Below, in pieces: positions 8,856 through 19,740 of a stretch of DNA of 64,000 nucleotides. Location: assembly GCA_024645045.1 (NCBI GenBank), contig JAHEGO010000069.1, positions 57,698-121,697 on the forward strand, read 5' to 3'. A program made the translations under genes and the position numbers. How positions within the stretch are numbered: the stretch's first letter is position 1; the number at the start of each line of letters is the position of its first letter. This stretch comes from Sphingobacteriaceae bacterium. GTDB lineage: Bacteria; Bacteroidota; Bacteroidia; Sphingobacteriales; Sphingobacteriaceae. The notes below the pieces were generated by a model. It worked only from the letters and a program-made list of their open reading frames with translations. It was not told where the DNA came from and searched no databases.

Positions 8856-10778
8856 ATGAACCCATTTGAACAATTGGGTGTCAGTCCTAAAATTGTAAAG
8901 GCAATTGTAGAAATCGGCTTTGTCTCGCCGACGCCTATACAAGAACAATCCATTCCCGTCTTATTAAAGGGGGATCGCGACTTTGTCGGTCTGGCACAAA
9001 CAGGAACAGGGAAAACCGCCGCATTTGGCCTCCCGCTGTTAGAACAGATAGATCTTCGAAGTAAACATCCGCAGGCATTAATTTTATGCCCGACGCGTGA
9101 GTTATGTTTGCAAATCACGAATGATCTAAAAAATTACGGTAAATACCTCGACGACTTAAATGTTGTTGCCGTGTATGGAGGTGCTAGTATTGTTACTCAG
9201 TTAAAAGACATCAAGAGAGGCGCACACATTGTGGTAGCAACGCCAGGTAGAATGCTGGATGTATTAAACAGGAAAGCAGTTAATTTTTCAGAAGTAAAAT
9301 CTGTAGTATTAGATGAAGCCGATGAAATGTTAAACATGGGTTTCCAAGAAGACATCAACAGTATTTTATCAACTACACCTGATGATAAATTTACATGGTT
9401 GTTTTCTGCAACGATGCCTGCAGAGGTTCGTCGTATTGCAAAAAACTACATGGATGATCCTTTTGAATTAACCGTAGGAACTAAAAATACAGGTAACGTA
9501 AATATTAACCATGAATACTATGTAGTTCGTCCGCGCGACAAATATGCTGCATTGAAAAGATTGGTTGATTACAATCCTGATATTTTTGGAATTGTGTTTT
9601 CAAGAACAAAAATAGAAACACAAGAGATTGCGGAGATGTTGATGAAAGATGGTTACAATGCAGATTCATTGCATGGTGATTTGTCGCAACAACAACGTGA
9701 TAGGGTAATGAAAAGATTCCGCGACAGGTCATTGCAAATTTTAGTTGCAACAGACGTAGCTGCAAGAGGAATCGACGTAGACAATGTAACTCACGTAGTA
9801 CATTTCTCTTTACCAGATGAAATTGAAAACTATACACATAGAAGTGGTCGTACTGCAAGAGCAGGTAAAACAGGAACTTCATTGGCGATTATTACTGCTA
9901 GAGACATCGGTAAAATTCGTCAAATTGAAAGACAAATTGGATCGAAGTTTACTTTAGCAGAAGTGCCAACATCTTTTGATGTATGTGAAAAACAATTATT
10001 TTCTTTAGTACATAAAGTACATAATGTACAAGTGAATGATGAACAAATTGATCAGTACATGCAACGCATATACGATGAGTTAACAGATTTATCTAAAGAA
10101 GATGTAATTAAAAGATTTGCTTCATTAGAATTCAACAGATTCTTAGATTACTATCGCAATGCACCAGATTTAAATGCAAAAGCAGATGATCGTTCGGCAG
10201 ATAGAAATTCTATGGGTAGCGCAAAAAGCGGAACACATACACGTTTGTTTATTAATTTAGGTTCTGTTGACGAATTCAACAGAGGTGAATTATTAGGATT
10301 TGTATGTAATACTTCTGGTATTAAAGGCGACCGAGTTGGAAAAATCGATATCAAAGGCGTTTATTCTTTCTTTGAAGTAGAAAATGAAGTGTTAGAGCAA
10401 GTACAATCCGCATTCAAGAGCGTAGATTTCAAAGGCAGAAATGTTAGAATTGAAGTTTCTCAAGATAGTGGAGGAGGAGATAGAGGCAGAAGTCGTTCTA
10501 GAGGATCATATGGTGGCGGTGAACGCAAGTCATATGGCGGAGGCGGCGGTGAGCGCAGATCATATGGCGGCGGAGAACGTAGGTCATATGGCGGCGGCGG
10601 TGGCGAACGCAGATCTTATGGTGGCGAAAGCAGAGGTGGAGACAGTGGTCGTGGCGAAAGTCGCGGTTATTCATCAGAGCGCAGGTCATATGGTTCTGGT
10701 AGTACAGCTGCAAATTCTCCAAGCGGTGCTCCAAGAAGAGAACGCAAAGACAAAGATTCAAGAGGCGGTAGATGGTAA
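8856..10778 (+). CDS. DEAD-box ATP-dependent RNA helicase with DbpA-like RNA-binding domain and Gly/Arg/Ser-rich tail
   Basis: Motifs AQTGTGKT, DEAD, SAT, HRSGRTAR; C-terminal GGGERRSYGG repeats. Confidence 0.95.
   Translation: MNPFEQLGVSPKIVKAIVEIGFVSPTPIQEQSIPVLLKGDRDFVGLAQTGTGKTAAFGLPLLEQIDLRSKHPQALILCPTRELCLQITNDLKNYGKYLDDLNVVAVYGGASIVTQLKDIKRGAHIVVATPGRMLDVLNRKAVNFSEVKSVVLDEADEMLNMGFQEDINSILSTTPDDKFTWLFSATMPAEVRRIAKNYMDDPFELTVGTKNTGNVNINHEYYVVRPRDKYAALKRLVDYNPDIFGIVFSRTKIETQEIAEMLMKDGYNADSLHGDLSQQQRDRVMKRFRDRSLQILVATDVAARGIDVDNVTHVVHFSLPDEIENYTHRSGRTARAGKTGTSLAIITARDIGKIRQIERQIGSKFTLAEVPTSFDVCEKQLFSLVHKVHNVQVNDEQIDQYMQRIYDELTDLSKEDVIKRFASLEFNRFLDYYRNAPDLNAKADDRSADRNSMGSAKSGTHTRLFINLGSVDEFNRGELLGFVCNTSGIKGDRVGKIDIKGVYSFFEVENEVLEQVQSAFKSVDFKGRNVRIEVSQDSGGGDRGRSRSRGSYGGGERKSYGGGGGERRSYGGGERRSYGGGGGERRSYGGESRGGDSGRGESRGYSSERRSYGSGSTAANSPSGAPRRERKDKDSRGGRW
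10495..10690 (+). repeat. Degenerate tandem repeats encoding RSYGGGGGE-type units
   Basis: Repeated catatggcggcgg...gaacgcag units in the 3' end of the helicase gene. Confidence 0.8.
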
Positions 10779-10795
10779 TCTATTTGCTTAACTAA

Positions 10796-10832
10796 TAAAA
10801 AGAGTAGGTCGTAGATCTACTCTTTTTTTTTC
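10796..10832 (+). terminator. Rho-independent terminator-like hairpin
   Basis: AAAAAGAGTAG - GTCGTAGAT - CTACTCTTTTTTTTT. Confidence 0.85.
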
Positions 10833-10869
10833 TCGTCAAATTCGTTTAATTTTACTTTTTTAAAACATT

Positions 10870-11355
10870 ATGATACAACGAATTCAAACCATTTATTTAT
10901 TCTTGGCATCGGTAGCGCTAATGGTGCTCTTTTTTGTGCCGATTTATCATTATCAACAAATTGGCCCATCGGCTCATGTGTTAGATGCTAAAATTACCAT
11001 TCAAGGTAGTTATGTAAAAAATGCGCTAACGAATAATTATGAATTACAAACATTAAATAATTTACGCATGTTCATTGCAGCAGCACTTTCTTTGTTTCTA
11101 TTGTTTACGATTTTTCAATTTAACAATAGAAAAAGACAAGTGGGAATTGCTAGAATTTTAGTCATTGCGCAGTTTGCTTTTGTAATTTATTTATTGTCTT
11201 CTTTACAGCAACAAATTACTGCAGCAGGTATTACTCAAGTTAAAATGGGTTTAGGCGTTGCCTTGCCAAGTATTGCAATTTTATTTACGGCAATGGCTGC
11301 TAAAGCAATTCGTAAAGATGAAGAGAAAGTAAAAGCAGCAGATCGAATAAGATAA
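10870..11355 (+). CDS. DUF4293-family small integral membrane protein
   Basis: Four predicted TM segments, N-terminus MIQRIQTIYLFLASVALMVLFFVPIY. Confidence 0.75.
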   Translation: MIQRIQTIYLFLASVALMVLFFVPIYHYQQIGPSAHVLDAKITIQGSYVKNALTNNYELQTLNNLRMFIAAALSLFLLFTIFQFNNRKRQVGIARILVIAQFAFVIYLLSSLQQQITAAGITQVKMGLGVALPSIAILFTAMAAKAIRKDEEKVKAADRIR

Positions 11356-11356
11356 G

Positions 11357-12106
11357 ATGCGCTATTTTTTAGAACTAGCTTATTTAGGTACTGCTTATCA
11401 TGGTTGGCAATTACAGCCCAATGCAATTACTGTTCAAGAAATACTTGATCAGAAATTAAGTACCTTATTAGCTGAGCCCATATATACGTTAGGCTGTGGC
11501 CGAACAGATGCAGGCGTACATGCAAAAAATTTTTATGCGCATTTTGATAGTTCAAAAAACATCAGCAATCAATTAATTACTAATTTGAATGGGATGTTGC
11601 CTTCAGATATTGTTGCAAAGAAATTTATCTTAGTCAATGACGATGCGCATGTAAGGTTTGATGCCATTGCAAGAGGATATGAATACCGAATGCATTTTTT
11701 TAAAAATCCATTTGTAGAATCGCAGAGTTATTATTTTCATTTCAAAAACAAACCAGATATCAACTTAATGAACGATGCTGCCAAATTACTTTTGACACAT
11801 CAAGATTTCGAATGTTTTAGTAAAACACACTCTGGTTCAAGTACCAGTATTTGTAAAATTAATTATGCTTATTGGGAGCAAACTGAAGACGGTTTTGTTT
11901 TTAAAATTTCGGCTAATCGTTTTTTGCGAAACATGGTCAGAGCTATTGTAGGAACGCTTTTAGACGTGGGTATTGGTCGAATAAACTTAGTAGAATTTCA
12001 ACAAATATTAGCGAGCAGAAATAGGTCAAATGCAGGAACTTCCGTACCCGCAAATGGTTTAGCATTAGTATCTGTTATTTATCCCGATGGATATTTAAAA
12101 GATTAA
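11357..12106 (+). CDS. truA: tRNA pseudouridine(38-40) synthase TruA
   Basis: RYFLELAYLGTAYHGWQLQPN, GCGRTDAGVHA, FLRNMVRAIVGTLLDVG. Confidence 0.95.
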   Translation: MRYFLELAYLGTAYHGWQLQPNAITVQEILDQKLSTLLAEPIYTLGCGRTDAGVHAKNFYAHFDSSKNISNQLITNLNGMLPSDIVAKKFILVNDDAHVRFDAIARGYEYRMHFFKNPFVESQSYYFHFKNKPDINLMNDAAKLLLTHQDFECFSKTHSGSSTSICKINYAYWEQTEDGFVFKISANRFLRNMVRAIVGTLLDVGIGRINLVEFQQILASRNRSNAGTSVPANGLALVSVIYPDGYLKD

Positions 12107-12131
12107 TTTAACCAATTTAATATTTCGACCA

Positions 12132-13883
12132 ATGGCAACAGGGCAGCTCGTCAACACTAAATTATTAGCAAGGGTTTTTCAATTTGTTAAGCCTTATAAA
12201 AGCGTTTTTTATAAATCAGCTTTTTTAACAATTGTGCTTGCAGTCATTGCTCCTGTTAGGCCTTACATGGTCCAGTATACCATCGATCATTTTATTTTTG
12301 ATTCAAACCTAATGGGTTTAATATGGATGGTAATAGCCATGTTTTGTGTTTTGGCTTTGCAAATGTTTGTACAGTATTACCACACTTTGTTAACTAATTT
12401 ATTAGGTCAATCAGCTATTTTAGACTTACGTAAAAAAATAGTCAATCATTTGTTGAGTCTCAAATTAAGTTATTTTGACCATACACCAATTGGGACTTTA
12501 GTAACCAGAAGCGTTTCCGATTTAGAAACCATTGCTGATATTTTTTCAGAAGGCTTATTGGTTATTATTGGAGATATTTTACAAATTGTTGTTTTAGTTT
12601 CAGTAATGTTATATGTGGATTGGCGTTTGACATTGATAAGTTTAAGCACCATTCCTTTTTTATTACTTGCTACTTATATTTTTAAAGAAAAAACAAAGGT
12701 AGCTTTTCAAGAAGTCAGAACAGAAGTGGCTAAGCTCAATACTTTTTTGCAAGAGCATATTTCTGGAATGAAAATCATTCAATTATTTCACCGTGAAAAG
12801 CAAGAGCAAGAAAAATTTGAAGCAATTAATTTAAGACATCGAGATGCACATATAAAATCCGTTTGGTATTACTCTATTTTCTTTCCAGTAGTGGAATTGA
12901 TGTCTGCCACTTCAATTGGAATTTTAGTTTGGTTCGGCTCTAAAGAAGTAATGCAAGAGGCTGTTTCTTTGGGCGTAATTGTTTCTTTTATTATGTATCT
13001 CAATATGCTCTTTAGACCTATTAGAGAGTTGGCAGATAAGTTTAATACTTTACAAATGGGAATGGTGAGTGCCGAAAGGATTTTTAAAGTTTTAGACACC
13101 GATTTAAAAACAAAGAACGAAGGAAAATTGAAGCCGGCACAAATTAATGGTAACATTCAATTTCAAAATGTTTCATTTGCTTACGTCGAAGATAATTTTG
13201 TATTAAATGACATAACATTTGAATTGTCAGCTGGCGCAACGTTAGCTTTGGTAGGTGCTACAGGCGCAGGAAAATCTTCTATTATCAATTTATTGAATCG
13301 ATTTTACGATATCAATGCTGGTAAAATTTTACTTGATGAAATAGATATCCATCAATATGATTTAGCTTTTCTCCGCAGCACCATCGCAACAATTCCGCAA
13401 GATGTATTTTTGTTTTCAGATACCATTCACGAAAATATTACCCTGAAAAACAATGACATTTCAAGAGCAGAAGTTATTGCAGCTGCCAAGGAAGTTGGAG
13501 CCCACGATTTTATCATGCAGTTGCCAGGAAATTATGATTATAATGTGATGGAAAGAGGCGCAACATTATCTGTTGGCCAAGGTCAATTAATTTCATTCAT
13601 TAGGGCTTTAGTTTATAATCCTAAAATTTTGGTTTTAGATGAAGCAACGTCTTCAGTCGATACAGAAACAGAATTATTGATCCAAAGTGCTATAAAAAAG
13701 CTCATGAATGGAAGGACAAGTATTGTCATTGCACATCGTTTGTCAACTATTCAGCATGCAGATAAAATATTGGTAGTTGATAAAGGGCACATTGTGGAGG
13801 CCGGAAATCATCAAGAATTGCTTCAATTAGGGGGAATTTACCATAAATTAGTCTCCTTGCAATTCCAAGCACAAGGTAATTAG
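12132..13883 (+). CDS. ABC transporter, fused permease/ATPase (MsbA/MDR-like)
   Basis: TM domain plus Walker A GATGAGKSS; signature SVGQGQ; Walker B ILVLDEATSSVD. Confidence 0.92.
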   Translation: MATGQLVNTKLLARVFQFVKPYKSVFYKSAFLTIVLAVIAPVRPYMVQYTIDHFIFDSNLMGLIWMVIAMFCVLALQMFVQYYHTLLTNLLGQSAILDLRKKIVNHLLSLKLSYFDHTPIGTLVTRSVSDLETIADIFSEGLLVIIGDILQIVVLVSVMLYVDWRLTLISLSTIPFLLLATYIFKEKTKVAFQEVRTEVAKLNTFLQEHISGMKIIQLFHREKQEQEKFEAINLRHRDAHIKSVWYYSIFFPVVELMSATSIGILVWFGSKEVMQEAVSLGVIVSFIMYLNMLFRPIRELADKFNTLQMGMVSAERIFKVLDTDLKTKNEGKLKPAQINGNIQFQNVSFAYVEDNFVLNDITFELSAGATLALVGATGAGKSSIINLLNRFYDINAGKILLDEIDIHQYDLAFLRSTIATIPQDVFLFSDTIHENITLKNNDISRAEVIAAAKEVGAHDFIMQLPGNYDYNVMERGATLSVGQGQLISFIRALVYNPKILVLDEATSSVDTETELLIQSAIKKLMNGRTSIVIAHRLSTIQHADKILVVDKGHIVEAGNHQELLQLGGIYHKLVSLQFQAQGN

Positions 13884-13922
13884 AATATCGAAATCAATAT
13901 TAGCGGATTATTTAAATTTTAT

Positions 13923-13930
13923 TAGTTTTG
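13923..13930 (+). promoter_or_regulatory. -7 promoter element TAGTTTTG upstream of sucD
   Basis: TAnnTTTG match. Confidence 0.5.
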
Positions 13931-13953
13931 CAGCATAATTTATAAGAAAAACA

Positions 13954-14841
13954 ATGAGTGTTTTAGTCAATAAAGATTCCAAAGTAATTGTACAAGGTTT
14001 TACGGGTAGTGAAGGTACTTTCCATGCAGGCCAAATGTTAGCTTATGGCACCAATGTAGTTGGTGGTGTAACGCCAGGAAAAGGTGGTTCAACACACTTA
14101 GAAAAACCAGTTTTCAATACAGTAGCAGATGCAGTTGCAAAAACGGGTGCTAATGTTTCTATTATTTTTGTGCCACCTGCATTTGCAGCTGATGCAATTA
14201 TGGAAGCCGCTAATGGGGGTATAAAAGTTATTATTTGTATTACAGAAGGTATTCCAACCAAAGACATGATTTTGGTAAAAGAATATTTAACTGATAAAGA
14301 TTGCAGATTAATTGGGCCAAATTGTCCAGGTGTAATGACTGCAGGTGAAGCAAAAGTTGGTATCATGCCAGGTTTTATTTTTCAACCAGGTAGAGTAGGA
14401 ATCGTTTCTAAATCTGGAACGTTAACTTATGAAGCGGTTGATCAAATTACTCGTTTAGGTTTAGGTCAATCTACTGCAATTGGAATTGGTGGTGATCCAA
14501 TCATTGGAACAACTACTAAAGAAGCGGTTGAATTATTAATGAACGATCCTGAAACAGATGGCATCATTATGATTGGTGAAATTGGTGGTGGCATGGAAGC
14601 AGAAGCAGCAATGTGGATTAAGAACCATGGTACTAAACCGGTAGTTGGGTTTATTGCAGGTCAAACAGCACCAGCGGGTAGAAGAATGGGACATGCAGGT
14701 GCAATTGTAGGTGGAGCAGACGATACCGCTGCAGCAAAAATGAAAATTATGCGCGAATGTGGTATAAGAGTAGTAGAATCTCCGGCAACAATTGGAGTTG
14801 CCATGAAAGAAGAATTACAAAAGGCCGGACTTTTAAAATAA
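13954..14841 (+). CDS. sucD: Succinyl-CoA synthetase alpha subunit
   Basis: [35 protein letters not shown]; active-site GHAGAI. Confidence 0.97.
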   Translation: MSVLVNKDSKVIVQGFTGSEGTFHAGQMLAYGTNVVGGVTPGKGGSTHLEKPVFNTVADAVAKTGANVSIIFVPPAFAADAIMEAANGGIKVIICITEGIPTKDMILVKEYLTDKDCRLIGPNCPGVMTAGEAKVGIMPGFIFQPGRVGIVSKSGTLTYEAVDQITRLGLGQSTAIGIGGDPIIGTTTKEAVELLMNDPETDGIIMIGEIGGGMEAEAAMWIKNHGTKPVVGFIAGQTAPAGRRMGHAGAIVGGADDTAAAKMKIMRECGIRVVESPATIGVAMKEELQKAGLLK

Positions 14842-14857
14842 TTATAAAAAATAAGAT

Positions 14858-14888
14858 AGGCCTTAGCATTTGCTGAGGCCTTTTTTTT
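14858..14888 (+). terminator. Rho-independent terminator-like hairpin after sucD
   Basis: AGGCCTTAGCA-TT-TGCTGAGGCC then T8. Confidence 0.85.
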
Positions 14889-14919
14889 ATGCTTTTTTAG
14901 TACATAATCATGTTAATCC

Positions 14920-14927
14920 TATATTTG
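14920..14927 (+). promoter_or_regulatory. -7 promoter element TATATTTG upstream of fabG
   Basis: TAnnTTTG match. Confidence 0.5.
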
Positions 14928-14980
14928 CTATAGGAATTAATAAAAGCAAGCCTTATTTTTAAATAAAAACATATTTCAAA

Positions 14981-15727
14981 ATGAATTTATTAGCTGGTAA
15001 AACTGCATTAATTACAGGTGCATCAAAAGGAATTGGAAAGAAAATTGCTGAATTATTTGCAGCTCAAGGTGCAAATGTAGCTTTCACTTATTTGTCTTCA
15101 GTAGAAAAGGGAGAAGCATTAGCAAAAGAACTTGCTGCAACAGGTGCCAATGTAAAAGGCTACCGTTCGGACGCTTCAGATTTCAATGCTGCTGAACAAC
15201 TAATAAATGATATCGTTGCAGATTTTGGCACTATAGATATTGTCGTAAACAATGCAGGAATTACAAAAGATGGTTTGTTGATGCGCATGACCGAAGCCCA
15301 ATGGGACGAAGTAATGACTGTCAACCTAAAATCAATTTTCAATGTAACCAAAGCGGCTAGTAAAGTAATGATGCGCCAAAGAAGCGGCGTATTCATTAAC
15401 ATGACTTCAATCGTTGGATTACAAGGTAATCCAGGCCAAGCTAATTATGCAGCATCTAAAGCTGGTATTATTGGATTTACTAAATCAATTGCACAAGAAT
15501 TAGGTTCAAGAAATATCAGATGTAATGCAATTGCTCCAGGTTTTATCAAAACAGAAATGACAGATGCACTTGCACCGGAAATTGTAGAAGGGTGGAGCAA
15601 AACAATTCCTTTGCAAAGGATGGGCGAAACTTCTGATGTAGCAAATGTTGCTTTGTTTCTTGCTTCAGATATGGGGAGCTATATTAGTGGACAAACTATT
15701 TCAGTTTGTGGCGGAATGTCTAGGTAA
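14981..15727 (+). CDS. fabG: 3-oxoacyl-[acyl-carrier-protein] reductase
   Basis: SDR motifs TGASKGIG, NNAGIT, YAASKAG. Confidence 0.95.
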   Translation: MNLLAGKTALITGASKGIGKKIAELFAAQGANVAFTYLSSVEKGEALAKELAATGANVKGYRSDASDFNAAEQLINDIVADFGTIDIVVNNAGITKDGLLMRMTEAQWDEVMTVNLKSIFNVTKAASKVMMRQRSGVFINMTSIVGLQGNPGQANYAASKAGIIGFTKSIAQELGSRNIRCNAIAPGFIKTEMTDALAPEIVEGWSKTIPLQRMGETSDVANVALFLASDMGSYISGQTISVCGGMSR

Positions 15728-15769
15728 TTTATTTCGATTTCATAAAAAAATGTAAATTAGCATGCGTTT

Positions 15770-17875
15770 ATGAACAGCATGTTTAATACTACCTTTCATT
15801 TTTCTTCTCAATCGACTTGGTGGATTTTGCTATGTGCCTTCATTGCGACTTTATATAGCCTTGTTTTATATTTTCCGCATTCGGGATTCGCTAAGCCTTA
15901 TCGATTTTTATTAACCACTGCCCGTTGGGTATTGGTTTTCATTTTAATGTTATTTTTATTTTCTCCATTATTTACTAGTAAGTCTAGTAGAGAAGAAAAA
16001 CCTTTGTTGTTTTTTTTGCAAGACAATTCTAGTTCAATTTTAGCATCTAATAGAAAATCTTATTATCAAAACGAATACCTTAATCAACTTCAAGAGTTTA
16101 AAGCAAAATTGGCTGATAAGTTTGATGTATCATTTGTCAAATTTGGAGAAACATTAGCTATTGATCAAGCCAATCCAAATTACAAAGATCAGCAAACGTC
16201 TATTGCTGCTGCGATGCAACAGGTTGCTACACTCAGCATTAATAAAAATGTTGCTGCAGTGGTATTAGCAACTGATGGAATTGCAAATCAAGGTCAAGAT
16301 CCGTATTATGAATCGCAGAAATTAGCATTGCCAATTTATTCAGTTTGCATGGGTGACCCACGAGTGCAGAAAGATGCAACGATTAAAGATGTTCAAGCAA
16401 ACGATGTGGTATTTAAAGACACTTATTTTCCTGTAAATATCCAGTTAAAAGCATACTCTTTAGCTGGCAAGTTTTCAGATTTAATTATTTTTCAGAATGG
16501 TGTGCAGAAAAAAAAGCTAAAGGTAAATATCAATAAAAATGATTTTTTCGCGACAATTCCTTTTGAGTTATTTGCTGATCAAGTAGGATTGCAAACATAT
16601 ACAGTTAAATTAAATCCAATTAATGGAGAGCAAAATTTAGCAAATAATACTTTTCATTTTTATGTGAATGTGTTAGCGAATAAACAAAAGATACTGCTTT
16701 ATGCAAACGCTGCACACCCAGATTTGGCTGCATTTTCGTCGATTATAAAAGCAAACGAGCAATATGAATTAACAACATTAATAGATGAAGAAATAGCGCC
16801 TAAAGATTTAGCTAAATTTCAATTGTTAATTTTGCATCAATTACCTTCAGGTAACAATGCCTCGTTTGATTTGCTTACTCAGGCGAAAGCGCTAAATATC
16901 CCTATCTTTTATATAGTTGGTCCGCAAACATATATTGATTTATATAATAGACAAAATGCTGCAGCGCAAATACTCAATGCCAATTCAAAACTAAATGAAG
17001 TAACAGCTTCGTTCAACGATGATTTTTATTATTTTAATTTAACACCCGAAACCAAAAGTTTAATTACGCAATTGCCGCCTTTGAATGCACCATTTGGAAG
17101 TTACCAAACACAGGCAAACGCGCAAGTTTTATTGAAGCAACAAGTAGGCTCGGTGTCAACGAATATGCCTTTGTTGAGCTTCCATATACAAAATGGTTAT
17201 AAGTCTGCAAGTTTATTTGGTGATGGCATTTGGCGATGGCGATTGGCTAATTATCAGCTAACAAACAATTCGGTTGCGGTGGAAGAGCTAATTCAAAAAA
17301 CCATACAGTTTTTAGTTTTGCAATCGGATAACAGAAAGTTCAATGTAAAAATTCAAAATAGCAACATTGTGGCTGGTGAAGAAATAAATTTCAATGCCAC
17401 TTTATACAACGATAGTTATCAAGCAATCACAGGGCCAGACGTACAATTGAAAATCAAAAACAGCCAAGGAAAAACTTTTGACTTTGTTTTTTCTAAGAAT
17501 AATATCAATTATGAATTGAATGCAGGTGCATTTCCAGCAGGAGCGTATTCTTTTAGTGCTAAAACGCAATTAGGCGCGAATCAGTTCACTGATAAAGGTA
17601 ACTTTACAATTAGGGCTAACCAATTAGAACAAATGGATACAAGGGCTAATTTTGACTTGTTGAATAATATTTCGAAACAGTCTGGAGCAATTAGTTTTCG
17701 AGATAACCAATTGATGGCACTAGCAGATACATTATTGCTTAATCAAAGTTATAAACGCATTGCATTCGAAGAAACAACTAGCAAGGAATTAATTGACTTA
17801 AATTGGTTTTTAGGCTTCCTGCTTGCATTGGCTAGCCTAGAATGGTTTGGTAGAAAGCGACTGGGTAGATATTAA
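15770..17875 (+). CDS. Membrane-anchored VWA-like (BatA-type) protein
   Basis: N-terminal TM helices, FFLQDNSSSI and VVLATDGIANQG (MIDAS-like), C-terminal TM LGFLLALASLEWFGRKRLG. Confidence 0.65.
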   Translation: MNSMFNTTFHFSSQSTWWILLCAFIATLYSLVLYFPHSGFAKPYRFLLTTARWVLVFILMLFLFSPLFTSKSSREEKPLLFFLQDNSSSILASNRKSYYQNEYLNQLQEFKAKLADKFDVSFVKFGETLAIDQANPNYKDQQTSIAAAMQQVATLSINKNVAAVVLATDGIANQGQDPYYESQKLALPIYSVCMGDPRVQKDATIKDVQANDVVFKDTYFPVNIQLKAYSLAGKFSDLIIFQNGVQKKKLKVNINKNDFFATIPFELFADQVGLQTYTVKLNPINGEQNLANNTFHFYVNVLANKQKILLYANAAHPDLAAFSSIIKANEQYELTTLIDEEIAPKDLAKFQLLILHQLPSGNNASFDLLTQAKALNIPIFYIVGPQTYIDLYNRQNAAAQILNANSKLNEVTASFNDDFYYFNLTPETKSLITQLPPLNAPFGSYQTQANAQVLLKQQVGSVSTNMPLLSFHIQNGYKSASLFGDGIWRWRLANYQLTNNSVAVEELIQKTIQFLVLQSDNRKFNVKIQNSNIVAGEEINFNATLYNDSYQAITGPDVQLKIKNSQGKTFDFVFSKNNINYELNAGAFPAGAYSFSAKTQLGANQFTDKGNFTIRANQLEQMDTRANFDLLNNISKQSGAISFRDNQLMALADTLLLNQSYKRIAFEETTSKELIDLNWFLGFLLALASLEWFGRKRLGRY

Positions 17876-17893
17876 GCGAAATCGAAGCAGGTG

Positions 17894-18226
17894 TTAAAAA
17901 AAGTAAAACCTTTTTTTCTTCTCAATGGTGTCTGTTCTTGGAATTTTAACAATCACATAAACATCTTCATTGTCTTTTTTCATTAAGTACTTTTCTCTAC
18001 CGAATTTCTCTAAATGGTTTTGATCTGTTGTAAGGTTGATAAAATCCTTTTCCATGCGATCAATATCCTTGATGTAATATGCTTTTTGATCTTCCAGCAG
18101 TTTTAAGTCGTTGTAATGTTGGTATTGGCTGATCAGGTCGTTTCTATCAAACACCAACATCCAAACAATAAATAAGGCAAAGCTTAAATAGTATTTGTTT
18201 TTTAAGATGTTTAGAAACTTTTTCAT
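17894..18226 (-). CDS. Septum formation initiator family protein (DivIC/FtsB)
   Basis: Short protein, one TM followed by a coiled coil; LEKFGREKYLMKKDNEDVYVI. Confidence 0.85.
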   Translation of the reverse strand: MKKFLNILKNKYYLSFALFIVWMLVFDRNDLISQYQHYNDLKLLEDQKAYYIKDIDRMEKDFINLTTDQNHLEKFGREKYLMKKDNEDVYVIVKIPRTDTIEKKKRFYFF

Positions 18227-18234
18227 TTTTTGGT

Positions 18235-18272
18235 AAAAAAAAGGACAGATGCCCGCTTGTTAACATCTGTCC
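18235..18272 (-). terminator. Intrinsic terminator-like hairpin between eno and the divIC-like gene
   Basis: Minus strand GGACAGATG-TTAACAAGCGGG-CATCTGTCC followed by T8; only about 9 nt before the downstream ATG. Confidence 0.85.
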
Positions 18273-18285
18273 TCATAATAATTTT

Positions 18286-18299
18286 AACCACAAGCGGTT
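18286..18299 (-). promoter_or_regulatory. Upstream hairpin of the divIC leader
   Basis: Minus strand AACC-GCTTGT-GGTT; its loop is complementary to ACAAGC in the loop of the downstream terminator. Confidence 0.45.
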
Positions 18300-18418
18300 T
18301 TCATGTTTTATGTTTCGGATACAAAGAAAATAATCTTAATTGGTTTTAGTCAATCTTAATTTTCAACATATCAACATTTTAAAGATACAAAAAACCTAAA
18401 TTAAAAACCAAATTTAAA

Positions 18419-19717
<1,299 letters not shown>

Positions 19718-19740
19718 TTATTTAAAATTAATTCAGTTGA

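Noticed and set aside
10498-10761. His/Cys/Arg-rich 87-aa minus-strand ORF (HHMTCVHRHHMIL)
   Set aside because: Antisense of the Gly-rich repeats; composition artefact.
10441-10791. 116-aa ORF in +1 frame over the helicase tail (HMVAVNASHMAEA...)
   Set aside because: Product of tandem repeats in the helicase gene read in another frame; no start signal.
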